Positions 1 through 9,797 of a DNA stretch of 11,147 nucleotides are shown piece after piece. The notes below the pieces were generated by a model. That model had not been told where the DNA came from. It was given only the letters and a program-made list of their open reading frames with translations, and searched no databases. Numbering within the stretch: position 1 is the first letter of the stretch; each line of letters opens with the position of its first letter. A program made the translations under genes and the position numbers. This stretch comes from Candidatus Aminicenans sakinawicola JGI OTU-1 (GTDB lineage: Bacteria > Acidobacteriota > Aminicenantia > Aminicenantales > Aminicenantaceae): the NCBI GenBank assembly GCA_000493965.1, contig AWNV01000004.1:1-11147 (forward strand). Direction: 5' to 3'.

Positions 1-2
1 AA

Positions 3-158
3 GAAGTAGAGTACCTGATGGCACGAGGGCTAACTAGATCTGAGGCTATAGCGACTATAGTCAGGGGCTTTCTCAGAGTAGTTATCGAGGGACTACCTCC
101 AATGCTGAGTGCCGAGCTACAACGGGCTATTGAAGCCAGCGAAAAGGATTTCATGTAG
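3..158 (+). CDS. SufB/SufD-family Fe-S cluster scaffold, C-terminal end only (partial)
   Basis: The window opens inside a plus-strand reading frame that stops with TAG at 156-158, leaving 51 codons. The peptide contains YLMARGLTRSEAIATIVRGF followed by a short acidic helix. This is the typical last segment of SufBD proteins, where a 'YLM.RGL...EA...IV.GF' block ends the beta-helix core. SufB and SufD form the cytoplasmic scaffold on which SufC ATPase helps assemble iron-sulfur clusters. The start and most of the protein lie left of the window, so SufB cannot be told from SufD; the short EGLP-type tail resembles the simple SufBD proteins of anaerobes and archaea. It converges with the transporter at 197-1861, with only 38 nt between the stops and no obvious hairpin there. 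Family call from recognised motif; paralog assignment open. Confidence 0.72.
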   Translation, partial: EVEYLMARGLTRSEAIATIVRGFLRVVIEGLPPMLSAELQRAIEASEKDFM

Positions 159-196
159 ACAAGAAAATACTCCACAGGCTGGGTTATTTAAAAAGT

Positions 197-1861
197 TTAT
201 GATTCTGATGTTCTTTCAAGCTTTTTCATTACTGAAAAAATAAGTACTGCTGAAATACAACACATAACGATCAATAGCAGGAAAAACTGCCATATTTCCC
301 ATCTGTCCCAGAAATATCCGATAAAGCCGGCAAGTGCATTTCCTACTGCTGTTGCAGCCAGCCACCCTCCCTGCATGGTTCCTTTGTATTTAGGTGGACT
401 GACTTTAGAGACAAAAGAAATTCCCATTGGGGAGAGGCATAATTCAGCTATTGTAACAGAAAAATATGTCGTTATCAGCCAGTAAGGGGATATAAGGATA
501 TTAGAAACACTTCCCTGTAGTTCAGCCGGAGACGGCAGCCCTCTGGAAGCTATCATCATTATTCCAAATGAAAAGGCGGTTATTATCATACCTATTCCGA
601 TTTTTTTTGGAGTGCTGGGTTCTTTGCCCCGTCTCTGGAGGTAACTAAAGAATCCTATTACAACAGGAGTCAGGAACACAATAAATATGGGATTAAAATG
701 CAGGAAAAGCTGGGGGCTAATGGGCATTGTTTCGTTAAATCCGGCGACAACAGAATAAGTGACAAAACCGCCTCCGATTAAAAGAACAAAACCTATTGAC
801 TTAGCTAAAATCTTTGTTCCTTTTCTAATCAGCAGTACCAGTCCTATTATAGCAGCTAGAAATGGCAGAAATGATTTGAGATTAAAAAATGTATAGGTTG
901 CTCTGCTTGTCTCACTGACTGTATAATCCCTTGCAAACATGCTGAGTGTAAAACCGTTTTGGTGGAAGCTCATCCAGAAGAAAATTACAACAAAGAAAAC
1001 AAAGAAAAGAGCAAAAAGACGGTTTCTGGTCTGATTTTTAGTTAATCTGATAATTTTATCTTTATGTTCTTCTGAAGTTTCTTTTTGTTTTTCTGTTAAG
1101 TCAGCATGCTTATAGTATTTTTTAAAACCTGTGAATATAAGAAAAGATGCACCAATACTTAATGCAGTAATGGCAAAAGCAGCATTATAAGATTTACTAA
1201 GTGTCTCTATATACATTTCGGAAAAAGAAGTAAGGTCTGCAAAATTGCTGCCTAGTTGAGCTTTAGCTAAAGATAGTAGTTCAGTTGTATCTTTTAATGC
1301 ACCGTCAAGAAACTGATGGGCAAGAGCTGGTATTCTTGCATTATAGGTAAGTCCGGATTTTCCTAAAACCCAGTTGCTTATTCCTGTTGCAGCATGGGGA
1401 GCAAAAAATGCGCCTACATTAATACCCATATAGAAAATATTAAATGCAAAGTCACGGTTTTTTTCGTATTTCGGGTCATCATACAGGTTGCCTACTAAAG
1501 CCTGGAGGTTTCCTTTAAAAAATCCAGTGCCTACGCATATTATCCCCAATGCTATAAAAAGAACTACTTGACCAAATCCTGGCAGAGCCATAAGACCATA
1601 TCCCAGGAACATTAAAATCGTGCCAAGGGTAATAGTCTTCCCATATCCAATTATACGGTCAGCCAGCAATCCGCCTAATAAGGGAAAGAAATATATTCCA
1701 AATAGGAAAGTTCCGTAAACAACTCCAGCTTGAGTAGCGGTATAGCCAAATTTTGCTTGAATATAATAGACAAAGATTGCCAACATTGTATAGAAACCAA
1801 ACCGTTCCCCCATGTTGGTAAAAAATGCAACAAACAAACCTTTAGGATGCTCTTTTAACAC
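197..1861 (-). CDS. POT/PTR2-family proton-coupled peptide transporter
   Basis: This encodes a 554-residue, very hydrophobic inner-membrane protein of the proton-dependent oligopeptide transporter family (major facilitator superfamily), expected to import di- and tripeptides. The start is GTG at 1859-1861, preceded by AAAAAAAGGAG with a 5-nt spacer; no in-frame ATG has a better site. Visible family marks are NMGERFGFYTM in helix 1 (residues 16-26), a GTGFFKGNLQALVGNLYDD block (about 111-129) and FYMGINVGAFFAPH (about 143-156), the usual PTR2 signatures. A polar loop lies at about 165-225, and a charged KYYKHADLTEKQKETSEEHK linker near 250-270 separates the two helical halves. The first Glu of the classical ExxERFxYY motif is Asn16, while E19 and R20 are kept. 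Length fits the family. The gene lies downstream of trpB2 on the same strand but has a 217-nt gap and its own promoter candidate. Confidence 0.93.
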   Translation of the reverse strand: MLKEHPKGLFVAFFTNMGERFGFYTMLAIFVYYIQAKFGYTATQAGVVYGTFLFGIYFFPLLGGLLADRIIGYGKTITLGTILMFLGYGLMALPGFGQVVLFIALGIICVGTGFFKGNLQALVGNLYDDPKYEKNRDFAFNIFYMGINVGAFFAPHAATGISNWVLGKSGLTYNARIPALAHQFLDGALKDTTELLSLAKAQLGSNFADLTSFSEMYIETLSKSYNAAFAITALSIGASFLIFTGFKKYYKHADLTEKQKETSEEHKDKIIRLTKNQTRNRLFALFFVFFVVIFFWMSFHQNGFTLSMFARDYTVSETSRATYTFFNLKSFLPFLAAIIGLVLLIRKGTKILAKSIGFVLLIGGGFVTYSVVAGFNETMPISPQLFLHFNPIFIVFLTPVVIGFFSYLQRRGKEPSTPKKIGIGMIITAFSFGIMMIASRGLPSPAELQGSVSNILISPYWLITTYFSVTIAELCLSPMGISFVSKVSPPKYKGTMQGGWLAATAVGNALAGFIGYFWDRWEIWQFFLLLIVMCCISAVLIFSVMKKLERTSES

Positions 1862-1939
1862 GTCAACTCCTTTTTTTCATGATGTTAATTTTTTCTCTAA
1901 TCTCTGTTCAGTTAATTTTTTTGAGATACTTTAATGATA

Positions 1940-1969
1940 ATATTACAGTTATAAAATATATCCAGTCAA
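1940..1969 (-). promoter_or_regulatory. Candidate sigma-70-type promoter of the POT transporter
   Basis: Read on the minus strand, TTGACT (1969-1964) is followed after 18 nt by TAATAT (1945-1940), about 80 nt upstream of the GTG start. The match is reasonable but the region is very AT-rich, so chance matches are likely. The strand and distance fit the transporter gene. Confidence 0.35.
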
Positions 1970-1984
1970 TCAAAAATTCATAGT

Positions 1985-2000
1985 GACTAGATATTTAGTC
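1985..2000. promoter_or_regulatory. 16-bp near-palindrome upstream of the POT promoter candidate
   Basis: GACTAGATATTTAGTC is symmetric at seven of eight base pairs. It lies 15 nt upstream of the -35 candidate of the transporter gene, a position where a dimeric regulator could bind. No regulator gene is nearby, and the site could be chance in AT-rich DNA. Confidence 0.25.
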
Positions 2001-2037
2001 TAAATGTATACTTTGGAGTTCCCTTATACCTGAAAGA

Positions 2038-2062
2038 GGGACCAGGTTTTGTACCTGGCCCC
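2038..2062. terminator. GC-rich hairpin between trpB2 and the POT gene
   Basis: GGGaCCAGGT (2038-2047) pairs with ACCTGGcCCC (2053-2062) around a TTTGT loop: nine pairs with one internal A/C mismatch, in otherwise AT-rich DNA. It starts 16 nt after the trpB2 stop (minus strand), where a terminator is expected. The DNA that follows on the minus strand is only CCCTCTTTC and lacks a clear T-run, so it may be a weak or Rho-assisted terminator, or a dispersed repeat unit. Confidence 0.42.
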
Positions 2063-2078
2063 CCAGTATCATTATGGA

Positions 2079-3443
2079 TCAGATTTCAGGAATTTTCGGG
2101 AGATTAGCCAGCGATTCTTCAACCTTCTTTTCAGGATACGCATAATCCATAAGTTTTCCACTCAGGAAGGCATCATAGGCTGCCATATCGACATGTCCAT
2201 GTCCACTGTGAGCTAAGAGGATGGTTTTTGCTTCTCCTGATTCTCTACACTTAAGTGCTTCTTCGATGACCACACGAATTGCATGATTCGGCTCTGGTGC
2301 ACTGATGATTCCTTCCGTACGGGCAAAAGTTACGCCGGCTTCAAAGGCGGCAATCTGGTGAACAGCCCTTGCTTCAACAAGTCCTAATCTATGAAGATGA
2401 CAAATGATGGGTGCCATCCCATGATAGCGCAGTCCCCCTGCATGCACTGGTGGAGGAATAAAATCATGGCCAAGCGTATACATTTTGATAAGAGGAGTGA
2501 GCCCAGCATTGTCACCGAAATCGTAAGCATATAGTCCTTTGGTTACTGTGGGGCAACTGGCTGGCTCTACGTTGATGATACGCAAATCTGGCTTGGAACC
2601 ATTTATTTTGTCTTTAACAAAAGGAAGATAAAGTCCTGCAAAATTCGATCCTCCTCCGATGCAACCGACAATTATATCTGGGTAAACGCCTGCCATCTCC
2701 ATCTGTTTTTTTGCTTCAAGACCGATTACAGTCTGGTGTAATAAAACATGATTCAGTACACTTCCAAGAGCATAGTGTGTATCATCTCTTGATACGGCCT
2801 CTTCTACAGCCTCACTGATTGCAACACCGAGGCTTCCTGGACAATTAGGATCTTTCATTAGCATAGCTCGTCCGGATTTTGTATCCTGACTTGGGCTTGG
2901 AATGCATTTTCCGCCCCATGTTTCCATCATAATTCGGCGATAAGGCTTCTGGTGATAGCTTATAGCAACCATGTACACTTTGATCTCGATTCCGAAACAG
3001 GCGCCACCGAAAGAAAGCGCACTTCCCCATTGCCCGGCACCAGTTTCAGTGGTGATGCGCTTTATGCCTTCTTTTTTGTTATAGTAAGCCTGCGCAACAG
3101 CCGTGTTAGGTTTATGGCTTCCTGGTGGGCTCGACCCTTCATACTTGTAATATATCTTTGCTGGAGTATCTAATGCTTTCTCTAATTTGCGAGCTCTATA
3201 CAGAGTGGTTGGTCTCCATAAGGAATAAATATCCTGGACTTCTTCAGGAATTTCTATCCATCGCTCTGTACTTGCTTCTTGCTTTATTAATTCCATGGAA
3301 AATAGAGGTGCTAAATCGTCTGGAGTAACAGGTTTGCCAGTGCCTGGATGCAAAACAGGAGGTAATGGCTCAGGCAAATCAGCTTGTATATTATACCAGG
3401 AGAATGGCATCTCTTTCTCATCAAGAATAAACTTCGTTCTCAT
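2079..3443 (-). CDS. trpB2: Tryptophan synthase beta chain, type 2 (TrpB2)
   Basis: The 454-residue protein is a PLP-dependent enzyme of the TrpB2 group, which condenses indole with L-serine to give tryptophan in the cytoplasm. The long N-terminal segment (PFSWYNIQADLPEPLPP, residues 13-29) and RPTTLYRA (77-84) are TrpB2 hallmarks absent from short TrpB1. K111 in GSHKPNTA is the Schiff-base lysine, E133 in TTETGAGQWG is the catalytic glutamate region, and GGGSN (263-267) binds the PLP phosphate. The C-terminal HSGHGHVDMAAY block is also typical. Length matches the family (about 420-455). The ATG at 3441-3443 has AAAAAAGGAG with a 7-nt spacer. There are no trp neighbours, and no intact trpA is visible; only a broken trpA piece lies at 9329-9603. 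TrpB2 does not need the usual TrpA contacts and is often thought to salvage indole. No damage is seen in the reading frame. Confidence 0.95.
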   Translation of the reverse strand: MRTKFILDEKEMPFSWYNIQADLPEPLPPVLHPGTGKPVTPDDLAPLFSMELIKQEASTERWIEIPEEVQDIYSLWRPTTLYRARKLEKALDTPAKIYYKYEGSSPPGSHKPNTAVAQAYYNKKEGIKRITTETGAGQWGSALSFGGACFGIEIKVYMVAISYHQKPYRRIMMETWGGKCIPSPSQDTKSGRAMLMKDPNCPGSLGVAISEAVEEAVSRDDTHYALGSVLNHVLLHQTVIGLEAKKQMEMAGVYPDIIVGCIGGGSNFAGLYLPFVKDKINGSKPDLRIINVEPASCPTVTKGLYAYDFGDNAGLTPLIKMYTLGHDFIPPPVHAGGLRYHGMAPIICHLHRLGLVEARAVHQIAAFEAGVTFARTEGIISAPEPNHAIRVVIEEALKCRESGEAKTILLAHSGHGHVDMAAYDAFLSGKLMDYAYPEKKVEESLANLPKIPEI

Positions 3444-3520
3444 TATTGTTCTCCTTTTTTAATTTTTGATAGATAATATTTGTAAGGATTAATAAAGATT
3501 ATATGGGTATAGATAGATTA

Positions 3521-3538
3521 GTTCCGCCTTAGCGGAAC
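3521..3538. repeat. Perfect 7-bp hairpin upstream of trpB2
   Basis: GTTCCGC and GCGGAAC flank a CTTA tetraloop, a GC-rich island in AT-rich DNA about 80 nt upstream of the trpB2 start. On the minus strand it could fold in the trpB2 leader if transcription begins further upstream. No leader peptide or Trp-codon run is visible, so attenuation is not supported. It may be a dispersed small inverted repeat. Confidence 0.4.
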
Positions 3539-3631
3539 CACCAGCCAAGATAAAAAGTGAGAGTTGATTTAAGAAAATTATAGATTATATGTTCTCTATT
3601 TTGTGTGGGCATAAAACATTTAACTCTCATT

Positions 3632-3659
3632 TTGAATAAATTTTAATGTTTTTTATAAA
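3632..3659 (+). promoter_or_regulatory. Candidate promoter of the receptor remnant
   Basis: TTGAAT (3632-3637) and TATAAA (3654-3659) are separated by 16 nt, about 95 nt upstream of the ATG at 3755. This is probably the old promoter of the receptor gene. AT-richness lowers its value. Confidence 0.3.
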
Positions 3660-3754
3660 TAAGTCAAGTAAAAATTTTGAAAAGGAGTTAACTTATTCAG
3701 CCAGCTTATGCTAGAATCGCTAAAATGATTTTTTCGCAGGAGCAACAGGCCAAC

Positions 3755-4073
3755 ATGAAAAGGTTATTATTGATCTCTATCTTGATATCAACGACTTTTC
3801 TTTTTTGTCAGGAAGAATATGAAATAGAAGTCCTCGGCAAGAGAATCCCCTTCACTTATAATACCAAAAGAAATGTTCTTATCGTTAAAGGTGAATTTCT
3901 GAAAAATCTTCCCTGCCTGAATTTGCCACAGTTATTGAGTTTTGTCGCCAACATGAACTTTGTAATGAGAGGAAATTTCCAGGCGGACCCCCAGATGATG
4001 GGTTTCAATCAGGAACAGGTGCTGGTTATGGTCAATGGCATACCAATGAATAATGCCCAGACCGGCCATCACA
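3755..4073 (+). pseudogene. TonB-dependent receptor, N-terminal fragment (signal peptide plus part of plug)
   Basis: From the ATG at 3755-3757 the frame gives a signal peptide (MKRLLLISILISTTFLFCQ, with a basic start and hydrophobic core). About 90 residues typical of an outer-membrane TonB-dependent receptor plug follow, including NLPQLLSFVANMNFVMRG, MMGFNQEQVLVMVNG and MNNAQTGHH. The plug normally goes on to an 'IERIEVLRG'-like strand and a barrel of several hundred residues. Here receptor likeness stops at about 4064-4073, and the frame continues as meaningless, Arg-rich sequence to 4195 because the DNA below it is protease sequence in another frame. The fragment has no barrel and cannot form a channel. 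An upstream in-frame ATG at 3725 exists, but the signal peptide starts cleanly at 3755. An AGGAG at 3738-3742 is 12 nt away, which is long. Confidence 0.78.
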
Positions 4074-4345
4074 GAAGGGGTCGTTTCCAGAGTAGAACTC
4101 CAGGAATATTCCCACAGCAATGCCCGGTTGTTGTATTGTCAAATCGATGCAGCGATCAATCCGGGAAGCAGCGGGGGACCTGTCATCAAGGATGACAAAA
4201 TCGTCGGGATCGCCTTCGAGGCAATAGATAGAGAAAACATCGGCTACATAGTCTATGTCCCGGTTATCGATCATTTTCTAGAGGACATCGAGGATGGATA
4301 ATACGATAGTACCCCCGGACTGGGACTTTCTTTTCCTTTTGAATC
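4066..4345 (+). pseudogene. Deg/HtrA-like serine protease, fragment with catalytic Ser and start of PDZ linker
   Basis: In a different frame from the receptor piece, the DNA encodes TEGVVSRVELQEYSHS, then QIDAAINPGSSGGPVI and ENIGYIV..PVIDHFLEDIEDG. This is the last strand set of a trypsin-like Deg protease, with the serine nucleophile in GSSGG. The His and Asp of the triad and the export signal are missing, so it cannot be active. The frame ends at TAA (4299-4301). In the same frame after the stop the sequence reads YDSTPGLGLSFPFE, matching the 'GLGLSFQ..EN' stretch that opens the PDZ part in these proteases. The stop therefore looks like a nonsense mutation and the true remnant runs to about 4345. 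The first ATG of the frame (4053) lies in receptor DNA and has no ribosome site. Confidence 0.78.
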
Positions 4346-4347
4346 TG

Positions 4348-4385
4348 TTTTAGGAATTTTTAAATCTTCCTCGATTTTCCTAAAA
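4348..4385. repeat. 9-bp perfect inverted repeat, 20-nt loop
   Basis: TTTTAGGAA (4348-4356) pairs with TTCCTAAAA (4377-4385). It sits just past the last recognisable protease residues. There is no clean T-run on either side, so it is not a convincing terminator; it may be a decayed one. Confidence 0.4.
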
Positions 4386-4435
4386 AACGTGATAAACTTT
4401 TATGTTCTTCGTAATAAAAAAATATAAGAAGAGAG

Positions 4436-4460
4436 TTAATCCGAGATTTATTTCGATTAA
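4436..4460. repeat. 8-bp inverted repeat with one bulged base
   Basis: TTAATCcGA (4436-4444) pairs with TCGATTAA (4453-4460) around an 8-nt loop, with one unpaired C. It is AT-rich and could be chance alone, but it is the second of three repeats in about 200 nt. Confidence 0.3.
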
Positions 4461-4488
4461 ATCCATAAAATAGCTCCTAAATGGCATT

Positions 4489-4544
4489 CCTCTTTTAAGG
4501 TGAAAAAATTCTGAAAAAATCATCTCTATTTTCATCTTAAGAGG
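4489..4544. repeat. 16-bp imperfect inverted repeat directly before the sensor kinase promoter
   Basis: CCTCTTttAAGGTGAAAA (4489-4506) pairs with TTTTCATCTTAAGAGG (4529-4544), with a two-base bulge and one G-T pair, around a 22-nt loop. It ends four bases before the -35 candidate of the gene at 4607. It could be an operator, a transcript hairpin from upstream, or the ends of a tiny mobile element remnant. Confidence 0.45.
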
Positions 4545-4547
4545 TGA

Positions 4548-4576
4548 TTGAATTTATTTAGTGTTTATTTTATTAT
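4548..4576 (+). promoter_or_regulatory. Candidate sigma-70-type promoter of the sensor kinase
   Basis: TTGAAT (4548-4553) and TATTAT (4571-4576) have an optimal 17-nt spacer. Initiation would fall near 4583, giving a leader of about 24 nt before the ATG at 4607. It is the best-formed promoter candidate in the window, and it would drive the kinase and the regulator together. Confidence 0.45.
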
Positions 4577-4606
4577 CGATTTATAAATCAAAGAGAAAAA
4601 CTTGAA

Positions 4607-8890
<4,284 letters not shown>

Positions 8891-8908
8891 AATCAGGAAA
8901 AATTATAC

Positions 8909-9373
8909 ATGAGAGATTTGAGAATTTTGATTGTGGAAGATGAAAGGATTGTTGCCAGAGATATCCAGAATATGTTAGGCAGACAGGGTTATACTACTAC
9001 TTTTATAGCTTCTAGCGGGAAAGAGGCTATTGAGTTAGCTGAAGAAACCCAACCGGATTCAATTCTGATGGATATTAAGTTAAAAGAGGATATGGATGGA
9101 ATAGAAGCAGCAAAACAGATCCGCACCCACTTCTATATTCCAATAATCTACATGTCTGCTTTATCAGATAAGGAAAGCCTGGTGAGAGCGGAAGAGACAA
9201 AGCCCTTTTTCTTTATTTCTAAACCTATAGAAGAAAGAGTTCTTAAAGCAACTATCGAGAAGGCCTATTCCATACAACACATGCGAAGTAAATCACTTAA
9301 GCACAAACAACAGATTGAGAAAAGATTCCGTCACTCCCATAAGAGAAACAAGTTAATGAATACTTGGCTGTGA
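8909..9373 (+). CDS. Receiver-only response regulator with an abnormal C-terminal tail
   Basis: The gene starts 18 nt after the kinase stop, with CAGGAAAAA as a modest ribosome site, so the two are probably co-transcribed partners. Residues 1-125 form a complete CheY-like receiver: acidic pocket E10 and D11 in VEDE, phospho-acceptor D55 in LMDIKL, S83 in MSALSD, and K105 in SKP. It should accept phosphate from H1229 of the kinase. No DNA-binding, enzymatic or other output domain follows. Residues 126-140 (RSKSLKHKQQIEKRF) look like the helix that normally links such a receiver to further domains. From about residue 141 the codons are the antisense of a trpA remnant, and the stop at 9371-9373 lies inside it. 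The protein may thus be a truncated form of a longer regulator or hybrid kinase; the receiver alone should still fold. Confidence 0.88.
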   Translation: MRDLRILIVEDERIVARDIQNMLGRQGYTTTFIASSGKEAIELAEETQPDSILMDIKLKEDMDGIEAAKQIRTHFYIPIIYMSALSDKESLVRAEETKPFFFISKPIEERVLKATIEKAYSIQHMRSKSLKHKQQIEKRFRHSHKRNKLMNTWL

Positions 9374-9603
9374 AGGTTAATCTTTTTGATCCTCTTAGAA
9401 GAAGTGGTGGGGGCTATAAGATAGATCAAGTCTATCTCTTCAGATGAAAGTGTTTCTTGGAATAGGGAACTCTCTTCTAAAGGAAGATCAGGTACAATCA
9501 TTCCTTCTACTTTGGCTTCACTCAATTCTTTTCCCAGTTTTGAGATTCCTCTCTGGAGAAGGGGATTGAAATAGCTCATCAAGAGATCCGTTATTAAGAA
9601 ATT
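9329..9603 (-). pseudogene. trpA: Tryptophan synthase alpha chain (trpA) fragment, frameshifted
   Basis: Read on the minus strand, the DNA encodes LLMSYFNPLLQRG, then VEGMIVPDLPLEES and LIYLIAPTTSSKRIKKI. These are the central strands and helices of the TrpA TIM barrel, which cleaves indole-3-glycerol phosphate to indole. After HSQVFI the frame breaks: at about 9352-9354 one base appears to be missing from the codon where TrpA usually has Tyr. LVSLMGVT then continues in the next frame to about 9329, matching the 'Y.VS..GVTG' block. The piece covers roughly residues 100-185 of a normal ~265-residue TrpA. It lacks the two catalytic acids (Glu49 and Asp60 of the Salmonella enzyme) and both ends. 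Upstream, the frame is closed by TAG at 9604-9606. It cannot be functional. It is antisense to the end of the response regulator. Confidence 0.82.
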
Positions 9604-9797
9604 CTATTTTAACAAAAAAAATATGCTCAGGACAATCCGATCGTTAATGTATTAATCGCCATAAATTAAGGCTTGAAGGCTGAAATGAAGAAGAAGACCC
9701 ACGGACTGGATTTTCCTGTTATTGGATAAAATATTGTTTTCATTGTTCCGAGAATTATGATATTTTTTTTAAGAGGTTAACAAAAAAGGTATATAAA
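9604..9797. other. Short spacer between the trpA remnant and the second sensor
   Basis: No gene is recognised. A 14-codon frame at 9687-9731 (MKKKTHGLDFPVIG) has no ribosome site and no recognised relatives. The right part holds a promoter candidate and a T-rich stretch. Confidence 0.45.
9734..9761 (+). promoter_or_regulatory. Candidate promoter of the second propeller sensor
   Basis: TTGTTT (9734-9739) and TATGAT (9756-9761) are spaced 16 nt apart, giving a start near 9768 and a leader of about 30 nt to the ATG at 9798. The match is moderate and the DNA is AT-rich. Confidence 0.33.

Larger units (their letters stand above)
3444..3754. other. Intergenic region between divergent trpB2 and the receptor remnant
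   Basis: No gene is recognised here. It contains a perfect 7-bp hairpin (3521-3538), an 8-bp inverted repeat TGAGAGTT/AACTCTCA at 3558-3565 and 3622-3629 with a 56-nt gap, several TATAAT-like words on the minus strand, and a plus-strand promoter candidate (3632-3659). An AAAAGGAG at 3680-3687 is not followed by a start codon at a suitable distance, so it may be the orphaned site of a lost gene start. Confidence 0.5.
4346..4606. other. Gene-free leader region with three inverted repeats and a promoter
   Basis: Beyond the protease remnant no coding sequence is recognised. Three inverted repeats follow one another: 4348-4385, 4436-4460 and 4489-4544. A promoter candidate at 4548-4576 comes next, then a short 5' leader to the sensor kinase start at 4607. 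Only weak ribosome-site character is present (AAAGAGAAAAACTTGAA). Confidence 0.5.

Noticed and set aside
2952..3328. Plus-strand open frames of 67-73 codons inside trpB2, and a minus-strand one at 2845-3030
   Set aside because: They lie entirely over the clearly coding trpB2 frame, show no recognisable protein pattern and have no ribosome sites.
3558..3629. 8-bp inverted repeat TGAGAGTT/AACTCTCA as an operator pair
   Set aside because: The arms are short with a 56-nt gap and no regulator gene or promoter fit supports a function; it is mentioned only in the intergenic entry.
3932..4274. Minus-strand open frames over the receptor/protease remnant
   Set aside because: They are antisense to recognisable receptor and protease sequence and give no family-like peptide.
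9419..9437. 7-bp hairpin AGATAGA/TCTATCT as a terminator of the response regulator
   Set aside because: It lies within the trpA-derived coding pattern, is AT-rich and has no T-run after it.
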